Source of the DNA: Chloroflexota bacterium
GTDB taxonomy: Bacteria; Chloroflexota; Dehalococcoidia; Lucifugimonadales; UBA3495
Assembly: GCA_022562335.1 (NCBI GenBank)
Contig: JADFPM010000159.1
Coordinates: forward strand, 1-6,263
Length of the DNA: 6,263 bases
Direction: 5' to 3'
Shown piece after piece: positions 1 to 5,087 of the stretch (position 1 is the stretch's first letter; each line of letters opens with the position of its first letter). A model generated the notes under the pieces. That model was not told where the DNA came from, did not search any database, and saw nothing but the letters and a program-made list of their open reading frames with translations. Position numbers and translations under genes: made by a program.

Positions 1-324
1 ACCCACGGCCGAGGCGTTCAACCGGATCGCCTCCTCCATGCTGGTGGTGATCCCCTCGTCGGCAAGGTCATGGCCCACCATACTGGTGCCGCCGGAGACC
101 CGCAGGACCACCGGCTTGGTGTTGGCGGGGTCGATGGCGGAGCGCAACACTCCCCTGGTCACGAACAGGGCATCGGCATAGGGCAACAGGGGCTCTATGG
201 TCTTGGCGGGCTCCTCCAATTGCCGGGTGGGGCCCAGAAAATACCCGTGGTCTATGGGCAGGAACACGCACCGCCCGTCGGATTGGATCAGTTGGGCTAA
301 CCGGTTTGCCATTCCCCAGTCCAT
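1..324 (-). CDS. LsrF/DhnA-type class I aldolase, N-terminal part (cut by window edge)
   Basis: This is the first 108 codons of a class I (Schiff-base) TIM-barrel aldolase of the DeoC/FbaB/LsrF group; the C-terminus lies beyond base 1. The start at 324 is supported by a GGGAGG Shine-Dalgarno at 332-337, 7 nt away, and by an in-frame stop at 337-339. Visible motifs are MDWGM at residues 1-5, an IDHGYFLGPT block near residues 24-33, a TRGVLRS block, PVVLRVSGG and a SMEEAIRLNASAV stretch. By recall these line up with E. coli LsrF (DWGM, DHGYFQGPT, TRGILRS, PVVLRASG, SMDDAVRLNSCAV). LsrF carries about 30 extra N-terminal residues that are absent here. The Schiff-base lysine of the family would lie in the missing part, so catalytic competence cannot be judged. 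LsrF itself is a thiolase-like enzyme of autoinducer-2 breakdown, but no other lsr gene is present, so the substrate is open; a general carbon-carbon lyase in catabolism fits better. The gene follows the LUD gene by 187 nt on the same strand. Confidence 0.82.
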   Translation of the reverse strand, partial: MDWGMANRLAQLIQSDGRCVFLPIDHGYFLGPTRQLEEPAKTIEPLLPYADALFVTRGVLRSAIDPANTKPVVLRVSGGTSMVGHDLADEGITTSMEEAIRLNASAVG

Positions 325-511
325 ATCTATGCCTCCCTACCTATTTGGCTGGCTACGAGCCTTTTTAAAATCAAGCACGTCTCGCGATTAAGCCCTTGGG
401 CCAATCCGGGCTATCCTTTGCCCGGGTGGAATCATTCGGAAACGATTTTACATTCTTCGGGCGCCCAACCGCCAGGGCTAACACATTTGCGGGAAGGGCC
501 ACCCGCCGTTC

Positions 512-1111
512 CTACCAACCCAGGGTTTCCTTGATCAGGATCATGGTGATCCGCCCGGCGGCGACCTCATTCTCAAAGATCATGAGTTTGCCTATGGGAG
601 CAGCGGTACGCCCCCGGCCTTCCAGCCAGCTGTCGTGGCGCTCCAGGGTGTAGCCCCTGACGCGGTCTATGGCGTCGGAAAGGCTGGGGCATATCTTCTG
701 GGTGCCCGCCAGCCAGATGAGGCGGCCGGCGTTATAGGCGTAGGCGGCTATCTGGCTTCCCGAGCCGCTGGCCACCACCACCTCTCCCGTTTCGGCGATG
801 GCCTGAACGCTGCCGATGAAATAATCCGCCAGCGTGGCCTTGCGGCGAATATCCCTTTGCTTGACCGGGTCGGTCTCGGCTTCCATCTCATCATGCAGGT
901 TGCGGTATTTGGGGTTGGCGTGCACGAAGCCGGAATAGCCGATGGAATCCAATGTCTCGGAAGTGTTGGTGAATATGACCGAACCCTCGGGCACCAACTC
1001 CTTGAGCTTGGCCAGGGCTTGGGCGCCGTTGTCCACCACCGAGGTCTCGACGTTGCGGGCCTTCAGCGCTTCCACGGTCCGCCTGATGGAACCCTCGTCT
1101 ATCGGCTCCAT
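512..1111 (-). CDS. LUD-domain (LutC/YkgG-like) protein
   Basis: This 199-residue protein matches the LUD (lactate utilisation, DUF162) fold. Its hallmark C-terminal half reads ADYFIGSVQAIAETGEVVVA (residues 96-115), then a Gly/Ser turn, AYAYNAGRLIWLAGTQKI and a SLSDAIDRVRGYTLE segment (residues 143-157). The N-terminal half carries the usual EALKARNVE start and an EGSVIFTNTSETL strand-turn. There is no signal peptide, membrane segment or iron-sulfur cysteine cluster. LutC works with the Fe-S proteins LutA and LutB in L-lactate oxidation; neither is in the window, so this is a stand-alone LUD protein of unknown specific role. The start at 1111 has GAGG at 1120-1123 (8 nt away), inside the last codons of the upstream FAH gene. 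The 4-nt intergenic gap suggests translational coupling in one operon. A role in handling a hydroxy- or keto-acid released by the FAH enzyme is inference. Confidence 0.82.
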   Translation of the reverse strand: MEPIDEGSIRRTVEALKARNVETSVVDNGAQALAKLKELVPEGSVIFTNTSETLDSIGYSGFVHANPKYRNLHDEMEAETDPVKQRDIRRKATLADYFIGSVQAIAETGEVVVASGSGSQIAAYAYNAGRLIWLAGTQKICPSLSDAIDRVRGYTLERHDSWLEGRGRTAAPIGKLMIFENEVAAGRITMILIKETLGW

Positions 1112-1115
1112 GCCG

Positions 1116-2027
1116 TTATCCTCGCCTGGGGGCCATGGCGATGATCCCCGCGGCGAAATCGGAGTCGATACCCCGGGGCCATTCCCTCTGGGAAGGGTCG
1201 CTGATCTTGATGATCAGAGACGGCCCCAGACCTTCGATCTCCATCCGAATGACGTCGCCGTCCTGCACCGCGCCGATCTGCTGGTGGTTGACGCCGGTGG
1301 CGATGACGTCGCCGGGTTCCAGGGTGGTGATCTTCGAGAACTCGGAGATCAACTCCGGCAGCAGATGGGCCATGTCGCTGGTGGGGAAGTCGTGGCGAGG
1401 CTCGTCGTTGTTCCAGAGCCTAACCTGCAAGTTCTGCGGGTCGGCAATCTCATCGGCCGTCACCAGGGCCGGCCCCATGGGGGCGAAGGTATCCCAACAT
1501 TTACCCAGGAAAAAGCTGTTGCCCACCGCGCCCTGCAAACCCCGGGCCGACATGTCCAGGAAGTTGCAATACCCGAAAACGTGGGACATGGCGTCTTCCT
1601 GGCTGACCTTGGTGGCGGTCTTGCCGATGACGAAGGCCAATTCCGGCTCGTGGTGAAAGATCGACGCAGCCACCGGGGGCAGCTCGCAGGTGTCGCCGCT
1701 GCCGATGACGGCGGTGGGCGCTTTCAAGAAAGCGTCCAATATCGCGGGCTCCCGCTGGCCGTACTCCAGATAATTCACCGCGGCGCAGATGAGCTTGCCG
1801 GGCCTGGGGACCGGCGCCCGCAGCCTGACGCTGTCCAGGGGCACGCCGTCTTTGCCAGCGATGGCGGACTCGATCTTCGGGCGGAACTCGTCCCAGCCTA
1901 CGATCACGTCCTCGATCATGTCTTGCGGACGGCGAAATTCACGGCCGTCCATGGCCGCCATGGCGTCCACCACCCGGCCATCTTTGATCACGCCCAAGGA
2001 AAAGTCGTTGAAAAGGACCAGCTTCAT
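1116..2027 (-). CDS. FAH-family (fumarylacetoacetate hydrolase fold) hydrolase/isomerase
   Basis: This 303-residue cytoplasmic, metal-dependent enzyme belongs to the FAH family, whose members hydrolyse, isomerise or decarboxylate diketo acids such as fumarylpyruvate, maleylpyruvate or oxaloacetate. The N-terminal domain (1-70) is followed by the FAH core. The metal ligands are expected at Glu127 and Glu129 (HHEPEL) and Asp158 (FLDMSARGLQ), with Gln165 seven residues on. KCWDTFAPMGP (176-186) and LEPGDVIATG (236-245) are further family blocks. Two sites are unusual. The lid motif, normally NYxDHxxE, reads NYLEYGQRE (85-93), and the usual TGTPxGVG loop reads TGVNHQQIG (244-252). The start at 2027 has GAAGG 7 nt upstream; an in-frame ATG at 2114 lacks a Shine-Dalgarno and would add 29 atypical residues. 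The gene diverges from a gentisate-dioxygenase-like gene, so a ring-fission-product hydrolase is the best guess. Family assignment is firm; the substrate is inferred. Confidence 0.88.
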   Translation of the reverse strand: MKLVLFNDFSLGVIKDGRVVDAMAAMDGREFRRPQDMIEDVIVGWDEFRPKIESAIAGKDGVPLDSVRLRAPVPRPGKLICAAVNYLEYGQREPAILDAFLKAPTAVIGSGDTCELPPVAASIFHHEPELAFVIGKTATKVSQEDAMSHVFGYCNFLDMSARGLQGAVGNSFFLGKCWDTFAPMGPALVTADEIADPQNLQVRLWNNDEPRHDFPTSDMAHLLPELISEFSKITTLEPGDVIATGVNHQQIGAVQDGDVIRMEIEGLGPSLIIKISDPSQREWPRGIDSDFAAGIIAMAPRRG

Positions 2028-2128
2028 GTCCTCACCTTCTTTGAATATAGCATCGCGAAACCATCTGAAATCATCTATTTCTGGGTAGGGGCGCACGGCC
2101 GTGCGTCCCTGCATTTCGGGCAGCTAGC

Positions 2129-2158
2129 AGTGTAGCAAATGGTCCCATGTAGAATCAA
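2129..2158 (-). promoter_or_regulatory. Candidate sigma70-type promoter for the leftward FAH-LUD operon
   Basis: Read on the minus strand, a TTGATT -35 box (plus coordinates 2153-2158) and a TACACT -10 box (2129-2134) are separated by 18 bp. Each hexamer matches consensus at 4 of 6 positions. Transcription would start near 2122, giving a leader of about 95 nt before the FAH start at 2027. This makes the alternative FAH start at 2114 nearly leaderless and less likely. This is a pattern match only. Confidence 0.45.
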
Positions 2159-2171
2159 TTACGCTGGCAGT

Positions 2172-2199
2172 GTTGGGAAAACAGCGCTGGAGAAACAAC
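2172..2199. promoter_or_regulatory. Interrupted palindrome, candidate operator shared by divergent promoters
   Basis: The sequence has exact two-fold symmetry of the form GTTG-N6-CAGCGCTG-N6-CAAC, centred between 2185 and 2186. The inner 8-bp palindrome (2182-2189) and the outer GTTG/CAAC arms (2172-2175 and 2196-2199) share the same centre, while the two 6-bp spacers (ggaaaa, gagaaa) are purine runs and not complementary. It lies exactly between the -35 boxes of the leftward (2153-2158) and rightward (2207-2212) promoters. That is where a dimeric regulator controlling both genes would be expected to bind. No regulator gene is in the window, so the binding protein is unknown. Confidence 0.45.
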
Positions 2200-2206
2200 T
2201 CTAAGA

Positions 2207-2235
2207 TTGCCCTGCCACCCCACCGTAGCTATAAT
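2207..2235 (+). promoter_or_regulatory. Sigma70-type promoter for the bicupin dioxygenase gene
   Basis: A TTGCCC -35 box (2207-2212, 4 of 6 consensus) and a perfect TATAAT -10 box (2230-2235) are separated by the ideal 17 bp. Transcription would begin near 2242, giving a leader of about 75 nt to the ATG at 2317. It also places the upstream in-frame ATG at 2170 outside the transcript, supporting the shorter protein. Confidence 0.6.
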
Positions 2236-2316
2236 CTCAATGTCTGCAAAACTCGGACGCTTCTTGATTTTGGGAGAACACGGCAGCGGTTATTTGGAAC
2301 GTTTTGGGGAGGGAAG

Positions 2317-3399
2317 ATGGTTCAACCTTCTAAGTCCACGGCCACACAAGACGAACTGCAAAGCTTTTACCAAGATCTGGCGCCCAACAGCCTGGGCGCG
2401 CTTTGGACGGTGCAAGAACGGACGCTGGTGAATGAGCCAAAGAGCAAAGCGGTGGCCCACCTTTGGCCGTGGCGGGAATTGCGCCCCAGGGCCATGAAGG
2501 CGGCCGAACTGGTTGGCACCCAGGACGCCGAACGCCGGGTATTGATGTTGCTAAATCCCGGACTTGAAGGCCGCGTCGCCACCACCAACAGCCTGTTTTC
2601 CGGGCTACAGATCGTCATGCCCGGGGAGGCCGCCCGGGCCCACCGGCACACTCCCGCGGCGCTGCGTTTCGTGATTGAAAGCCAGGGAGGCTACACCACG
2701 GTGGAAGGGGACAAGGTCCCCATGCGGCCCGGCGACCTGGTGCTGACACCCAACTGGACTTGGCACGATCATGGGAACGATACCGATGAGCCGATGATCT
2801 GGCTGGATGGGCTCGACCTTCCCCTGGTCAACATGCTGGAGGCGATGTTTTACGAGTCGTACCCCGAAGACGTGCAGCCCATCACCCAGCCGTTGGATTC
2901 CACCCTGGGCAGATACGGTTCGGGGGTGTTGACTCCGGCGTGGCAGACCTCCGACGGCGCCCATTCCCCGCTGATGCATTACCCTTGGGGGAAGTCCAAA
3001 GAGGCTTTGCTCCGCCTGGCTCCCGACGCCGAAGGCAGCCCCTACGACGCCATCATCCTGGAGTACTCCAATCCGGCCACCGGCGGGTCAGTTATGCCCA
3101 CCATGGCCTGCCACGTCCAACTGCTGCGGCCGGGGGAGCACACCATGGCCCACCGGCATACTTCCAGCGCCATCTATCACGTGGTGGAGGGAGAGGGCAC
3201 ATCGGTAGTCGATGGTCAGCGGATGGATTGGGAAAGCAAAGACGTATTCTGCGTGCCCGGCTGGGCCTATCACGAGCACATCAACCGGTCGTCTTCAGAA
3301 CCGGCATTGCTTTTCAGCTTCTCCGATATCCCTGTCCTGCGGTCCCTGAACCTGCTGCGGGAACAGTCCCATCCCCAAGACTACCAGCCAGAAGGCTGA
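2317..3399 (+). CDS. Gentisate 1,2-dioxygenase-like bicupin ring-cleavage dioxygenase
   Basis: This 360-residue cytoplasmic double-cupin protein has the size and motif order of gentisate 1,2-dioxygenase, the Fe(II) enzyme that opens gentisate to maleylpyruvate with O2. The first cupin holds the catalytic set: HRHTPAALRFVIE (109-121) with His109 and His111, an MRPGDLVLTP block (136-145), and TWHDHG with His150. These fit the three iron-binding histidines known for the family. The second cupin (about 260-340) keeps HRHTSSAIYHVVEGEG (279-294) and WAYHEHIN (316-323). The N-terminus contains the WxxRELRPxAMKAAEL-like segment common in this family (from about 50). The start at 2317 is preceded by a purine-rich Shine-Dalgarno (GGGGAGG, ending 3 nt upstream) and fits a strong promoter at 2207-2235. 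An in-frame extension to 2170 has unrelated composition. Salicylate or 1-hydroxy-2-naphthoate dioxygenase activity in the same family cannot be excluded from sequence alone. The gene diverges from the FAH-family gene, whose product could process the ring-cleavage product. Confidence 0.87.
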   Translation: MVQPSKSTATQDELQSFYQDLAPNSLGALWTVQERTLVNEPKSKAVAHLWPWRELRPRAMKAAELVGTQDAERRVLMLLNPGLEGRVATTNSLFSGLQIVMPGEAARAHRHTPAALRFVIESQGGYTTVEGDKVPMRPGDLVLTPNWTWHDHGNDTDEPMIWLDGLDLPLVNMLEAMFYESYPEDVQPITQPLDSTLGRYGSGVLTPAWQTSDGAHSPLMHYPWGKSKEALLRLAPDAEGSPYDAIILEYSNPATGGSVMPTMACHVQLLRPGEHTMAHRHTSSAIYHVVEGEGTSVVDGQRMDWESKDVFCVPGWAYHEHINRSSSEPALLFSFSDIPVLRSLNLLREQSHPQDYQPEG

Positions 3400-3429
3400 C
3401 GGCCCGAAAACCACGGGGCGGTAAGATCG

Positions 3430-3455
3430 CCGCAACTCCCGGTACCGGGTTGTGG
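3430..3455 (+). terminator. Hairpin with 12-bp palindromic core after the dioxygenase gene
   Basis: Thirty nucleotides after the bicupin stop, a perfect palindrome CCCGGTACCGGG (3438-3449) is flanked by arms CCGCAA (3430-3435) and TTGTGG (3450-3455). The arms can pair with one G-U wobble and a 2-nt bulge. As RNA this is a stable hairpin with a GTAC loop. It is followed by CCTAAAAAAG rather than a T-run, so it is not a canonical intrinsic terminator. It may protect the 3' end or be a protein-binding dyad. Confidence 0.3.
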
Positions 3456-3506
3456 CCTAAAAAAGCCGCAAGTGGTATTTGCTGATCCGCACCGGTCTCA
3501 CCACCC

Positions 3507-3534
3507 TTTTCATATAATCTTCGGATCGGATAAT
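3507..3534 (+). promoter_or_regulatory. Possible promoter(s) inside the 429-nt gap
   Basis: A GATAAT -10-like box (3529-3534) lies 16 bp after TTTTCA (3507-3512). A perfect TATAAT (3513-3518) overlaps this spacer but has no recognisable -35 at the right distance. Either could start a short transcript ending at the 3612-3639 terminator. The local AT richness makes chance matches more likely. Confidence 0.28.
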
Positions 3535-3607
3535 GGTTTAGACCACTATTCAGGAAGTTTATTATCTCTGGGGAGATCGCTGTGTTCGAAATGAATCGCA
3601 GGTCTAA
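3534..3607 (+). ncRNA. Possible structured leader or small RNA before the terminator
   Basis: The stretch holds nested pairings. TTAGACC (3538-3544) can pair with GGTCTAA (3601-3607). Inside that, ATCTC/GAGAT (3564-3568 and 3573-3577) form a TGGG-looped hairpin, and CTGTG (3580-3584) can pair with CGCAG (3597-3601), competing for base 3601. A mutually exclusive small hairpin TGGT-TTAG-ACCA (3534-3545) uses the same bases as the long-range arm. I do not recognise a known riboswitch class. It may be only the 3' UTR of the dioxygenase mRNA. Confidence 0.18.
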
Positions 3608-3641
3608 GCAGAAAGGCGCGGCAATCACGCCGCGCCTTTGA
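3582..3641 (+). CDS. Possible 19-codon small ORF running through the terminator
   Basis: A GTG at 3582 is preceded by GGGGAG (3570-3575) at 6 nt, a better-placed ribosome site than chance usually gives. The frame continues through an internal ATG (3591) to a TGA at 3639-3641. The peptide is MFEMNRRSKQKGAAITPRL, basic in its centre (RRSKQK) and without a membrane segment. Its last ten codons are the terminator hairpin itself, so ribosomes translating it would unfold that hairpin. There is no homology evidence; length alone makes this a weak call. Confidence 0.18.
   Translation: MFEMNRRSKQKGAAITPRL
3612..3639 (+). terminator. Strong GC hairpin terminator between the dioxygenase and CoA-transferase genes
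   Basis: A perfect 11-bp stem AAAGGCGCGGC / GCCGCGCCTTT encloses a 6-nt loop (AATCAC). The AAA/TTT flanks with a GC-rich core are typical of intrinsic terminators. The T-run is only three bases on either strand, so it may work in both directions but with moderate efficiency. It sits 212 nt after the bicupin stop, long for a simple 3' end, and separates that gene from the CaiB-monooxygenase pair, which therefore needs its own promoter or read-through. Confidence 0.72.
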
Positions 3642-3675
3642 ATCATATTAGGGGTTCCTGCCGGTTTTCAGCCCT

Positions 3676-3715
3676 CCGGGAAACCCTTCTGTTTGCCCGG
3701 CATTGCCACTATACT
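3676..3715 (+). promoter_or_regulatory. Hairpin plus -10-like box upstream of the CoA-transferase gene
   Basis: TATACT (3710-3715, 5 of 6 to consensus) is the best -10 candidate for the downstream operon, but at 17 bp only TTCTGT is available as a -35. Just upstream, CCGGGAAAC (3676-3684) pairs with GTTT-CCCGG (3691-3700, with G3695 bulged) around a 6-nt loop. The weak -35 combined with an overlapping dyad would suit an activator-dependent promoter, but this is inference. The leader to the ATG at 3829 would be just over 100 nt. Confidence 0.28.
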
Positions 3716-3718
3716 GAT

Positions 3719-3745
3719 GCCTGCCCCCCCGCACAGGCTCGCCTG
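3719..3745. repeat. Three-part GCCTG/CAGGC/GCCTG inverted repeat
   Basis: GCCTG (3719-3723), CAGGC (3734-3738) and GCCTG (3741-3745) are arranged so that the middle copy is complementary to both outer ones. A run of seven C lies between the first two. It falls just downstream of the candidate -10 box and could be an operator or a leader hairpin. The short arms mean chance is a real alternative. Confidence 0.25.
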
Positions 3746-3828
3746 AGACACGGCACAAACGCAAACCATACTCGACCACTGGGGTTTAGGCGAATCTCTG
3801 AACTCGATACGGCCATGGGAGGAATCGC

Positions 3829-5076
3829 ATGCAAGAGAATATGGCTTCCCTGATACCCAACCCCTTCGGCCCACTTCAGGGGGTGCGCATCTTATCCAGT
3901 GGGACCATCATCGCCCAACCATTCGCCGCCGCCATGGCCGCTGAGATGGGCGCCGAAGTCATCCAAATAGAGCGTCCAGTTCAAGGAGACGCGGTGTGGA
4001 GGAACCTGGAGTTTCCTATTCAAGGAGAGAATGGGGCAACCGTAGCCGCGGGTTGGGTCCAAAACCGGCGCAACACCTTTCACGTGACTTTGGACCTGAG
4101 CGCCCCCAAGGGCAAAGAGGTCTTCCTGAACCTCGTTCAGCGATGCGACATCTGGATGGAAAGCTCCATTCCCGGCACTTATACGGAATGGGGACTGGAC
4201 GACGAGACGGTCCTCAAGGCCAATCCCCGTCTGGTGATCTGCCACGTATCGGGCTACGGGCAGTACGGGCATCCCGATTACTTGGGGAGGGCGTCCTACG
4301 ACTTCATCGGCCAGGCTTTCGGCGGACTGATGAATCTGACCGGCTTTCCCGATCCTGAGCCACCGGTAAAAGCCACTCCGTGGACCGGCGACTACATCAC
4401 CGCTTTGTTCTGCATCTGGTCCAGTCTGGCAGGCTATATCAGCGCCCAACGCACCGGGCAAGGACAAGTGATAGACCTAGCCCAGTACGAGGCTGTCCAC
4501 AACACCCTGGCCGGCACCATGGTCGCTTTTTACGAGTTGGGATTGAACCGGGAGCGTAACGGGAACGCGGCGGGGATATTTCAGCCCTACGACGCCTTCC
4601 AGGCCAAAGACGGCTGGGTCAATATCGCAGCCGTTGGTCCCGGATTCAATCGTGTGCTAGGGGTGATCGGCTTGGACCCTGATGACGAAAAGTGGCGGGC
4701 GGCCGGCACCGAGGTGGAATCTCCCGAGGGAATCGAATTCGACGCGGTCCTGCGCGGCTGGGTGGTGGAGCGTACGGTAAAGGAAGTGGTGGAGACGCTG
4801 AACGCCGCTCAGATAGCGGCCTCCGCCATCATGACCCCCAAGGACATGGCGGAAGACCCCCATTACGAAATGCGAAATGTACATGTCGAGTGGGAAGATA
4901 TCAACCTTGGGCGGAAGGTCAAGGGCACCGGCGTCATTCCGAAGTTTTCCCGCACTCCAGGGGAGATATGGAGGGGCTCCGTGCCCTTGGGGTACGACAA
5001 CGACCTGGTCTACCAGCATTATCTGGGAGTTACCCCCGAAGACCTGGACCAGCTAAAAGACCAGGGAGTCATTTAA
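3829..5076 (+). CDS. CaiB/BaiF family (family III) CoA-transferase
   Basis: This 415-residue cytoplasmic protein has full family length. Family III enzymes move CoA between carboxylic acids through an aspartyl-CoA thioester. The catalytic Asp is expected at Asp158 in RASYDFIGQAFGGLMNLTG, preceded by the typical NPRLVICHVSGYGQYG stretch (132-147). The N-terminal Rossmann-like part shows LQGVRILSSGTIIAQPFAA (16-34) and MGAEVIQIE (40-48), both family hallmarks. GQGQVIDLAQYEAV (210-223) marks the return to the second domain, and the C-terminal region has the common TPGEI and LG(Y/V) segments. The start at 3829 has GGGAGGA (3817-3823); a Met at residue 5 is the alternative but lies too far from it. 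The gene is followed after 11 nt by a flavin monooxygenase gene, so the pair is probably one operon. The acyl donor and acceptor cannot be read from the sequence; activation of an aromatic or carnitine-like acid is a guess. Confidence 0.9.
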   Translation: MQENMASLIPNPFGPLQGVRILSSGTIIAQPFAAAMAAEMGAEVIQIERPVQGDAVWRNLEFPIQGENGATVAAGWVQNRRNTFHVTLDLSAPKGKEVFLNLVQRCDIWMESSIPGTYTEWGLDDETVLKANPRLVICHVSGYGQYGHPDYLGRASYDFIGQAFGGLMNLTGFPDPEPPVKATPWTGDYITALFCIWSSLAGYISAQRTGQGQVIDLAQYEAVHNTLAGTMVAFYELGLNRERNGNAAGIFQPYDAFQAKDGWVNIAAVGPGFNRVLGVIGLDPDDEKWRAAGTEVESPEGIEFDAVLRGWVVERTVKEVVETLNAAQIAASAIMTPKDMAEDPHYEMRNVHVEWEDINLGRKVKGTGVIPKFSRTPGEIWRGSVPLGYDNDLVYQHYLGVTPEDLDQLKDQGVI

Positions 5077-5087
5077 GGGAACATATC

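Noticed and set aside
489..506. GCGGG/CCCGC hairpin just after the LUD stop, possible terminator
   Set aside because: It has only five pairs and an 8-nt loop, with no T-run on the minus strand; too weak to claim that it separates LUD from the aldolase gene.
325..511. Promoter for the aldolase gene in the 187-nt gap
   Set aside because: A TAAAAT box exists on the minus strand but no acceptable -35 lies at 16-18 bp; the gene may be read from the FAH promoter.
2028..2114. 29-codon N-terminal extension of the FAH-family protein
   Set aside because: The ATG at 2114 has no Shine-Dalgarno and lies about 8 nt from the predicted transcription start; MKLVLFND at 2027 is a typical family N-terminus with a ribosome site.
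942..2135. Long plus-strand open frame of 397 codons opposite the FAH and LUD genes
   Set aside because: It is antisense to two genes with clear family motifs and is Gly/Arg/His/Asp-rich with no recognisable domain, as expected of the opposite strand of a GC-rich gene.
2170..2316. 49-codon N-terminal extension of the bicupin dioxygenase
   Set aside because: It would start upstream of the predicted transcription start, has no good ribosome site and has unrelated composition; the ATG at 2317 has a Shine-Dalgarno and gives the normal family length.
3580..3602. tRNA T-loop-like TTCGAAA
   Set aside because: The flanking five-base arms do not pair, and no acceptor or anticodon stem is present.
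3314..3646. Minus-strand open frame of 110 codons across the dioxygenase 3' end and the gap
   Set aside because: It overlaps the C-terminus of a confident gene and the terminator hairpin, and has no recognisable domain or ribosome site.
3638..3853. Plus-strand open frame of 71 codons before the CoA-transferase gene
   Set aside because: It begins in the terminator's 3' flank, lacks a ribosome site, overlaps the CoA-transferase start and covers the candidate promoter.
4692..5087. 132-codon upstream extension of the luciferase-like monooxygenase
   Set aside because: It lies wholly within the CoA-transferase gene in another frame, while the ATG at 5088 has a good ribosome site and the canonical first strand.
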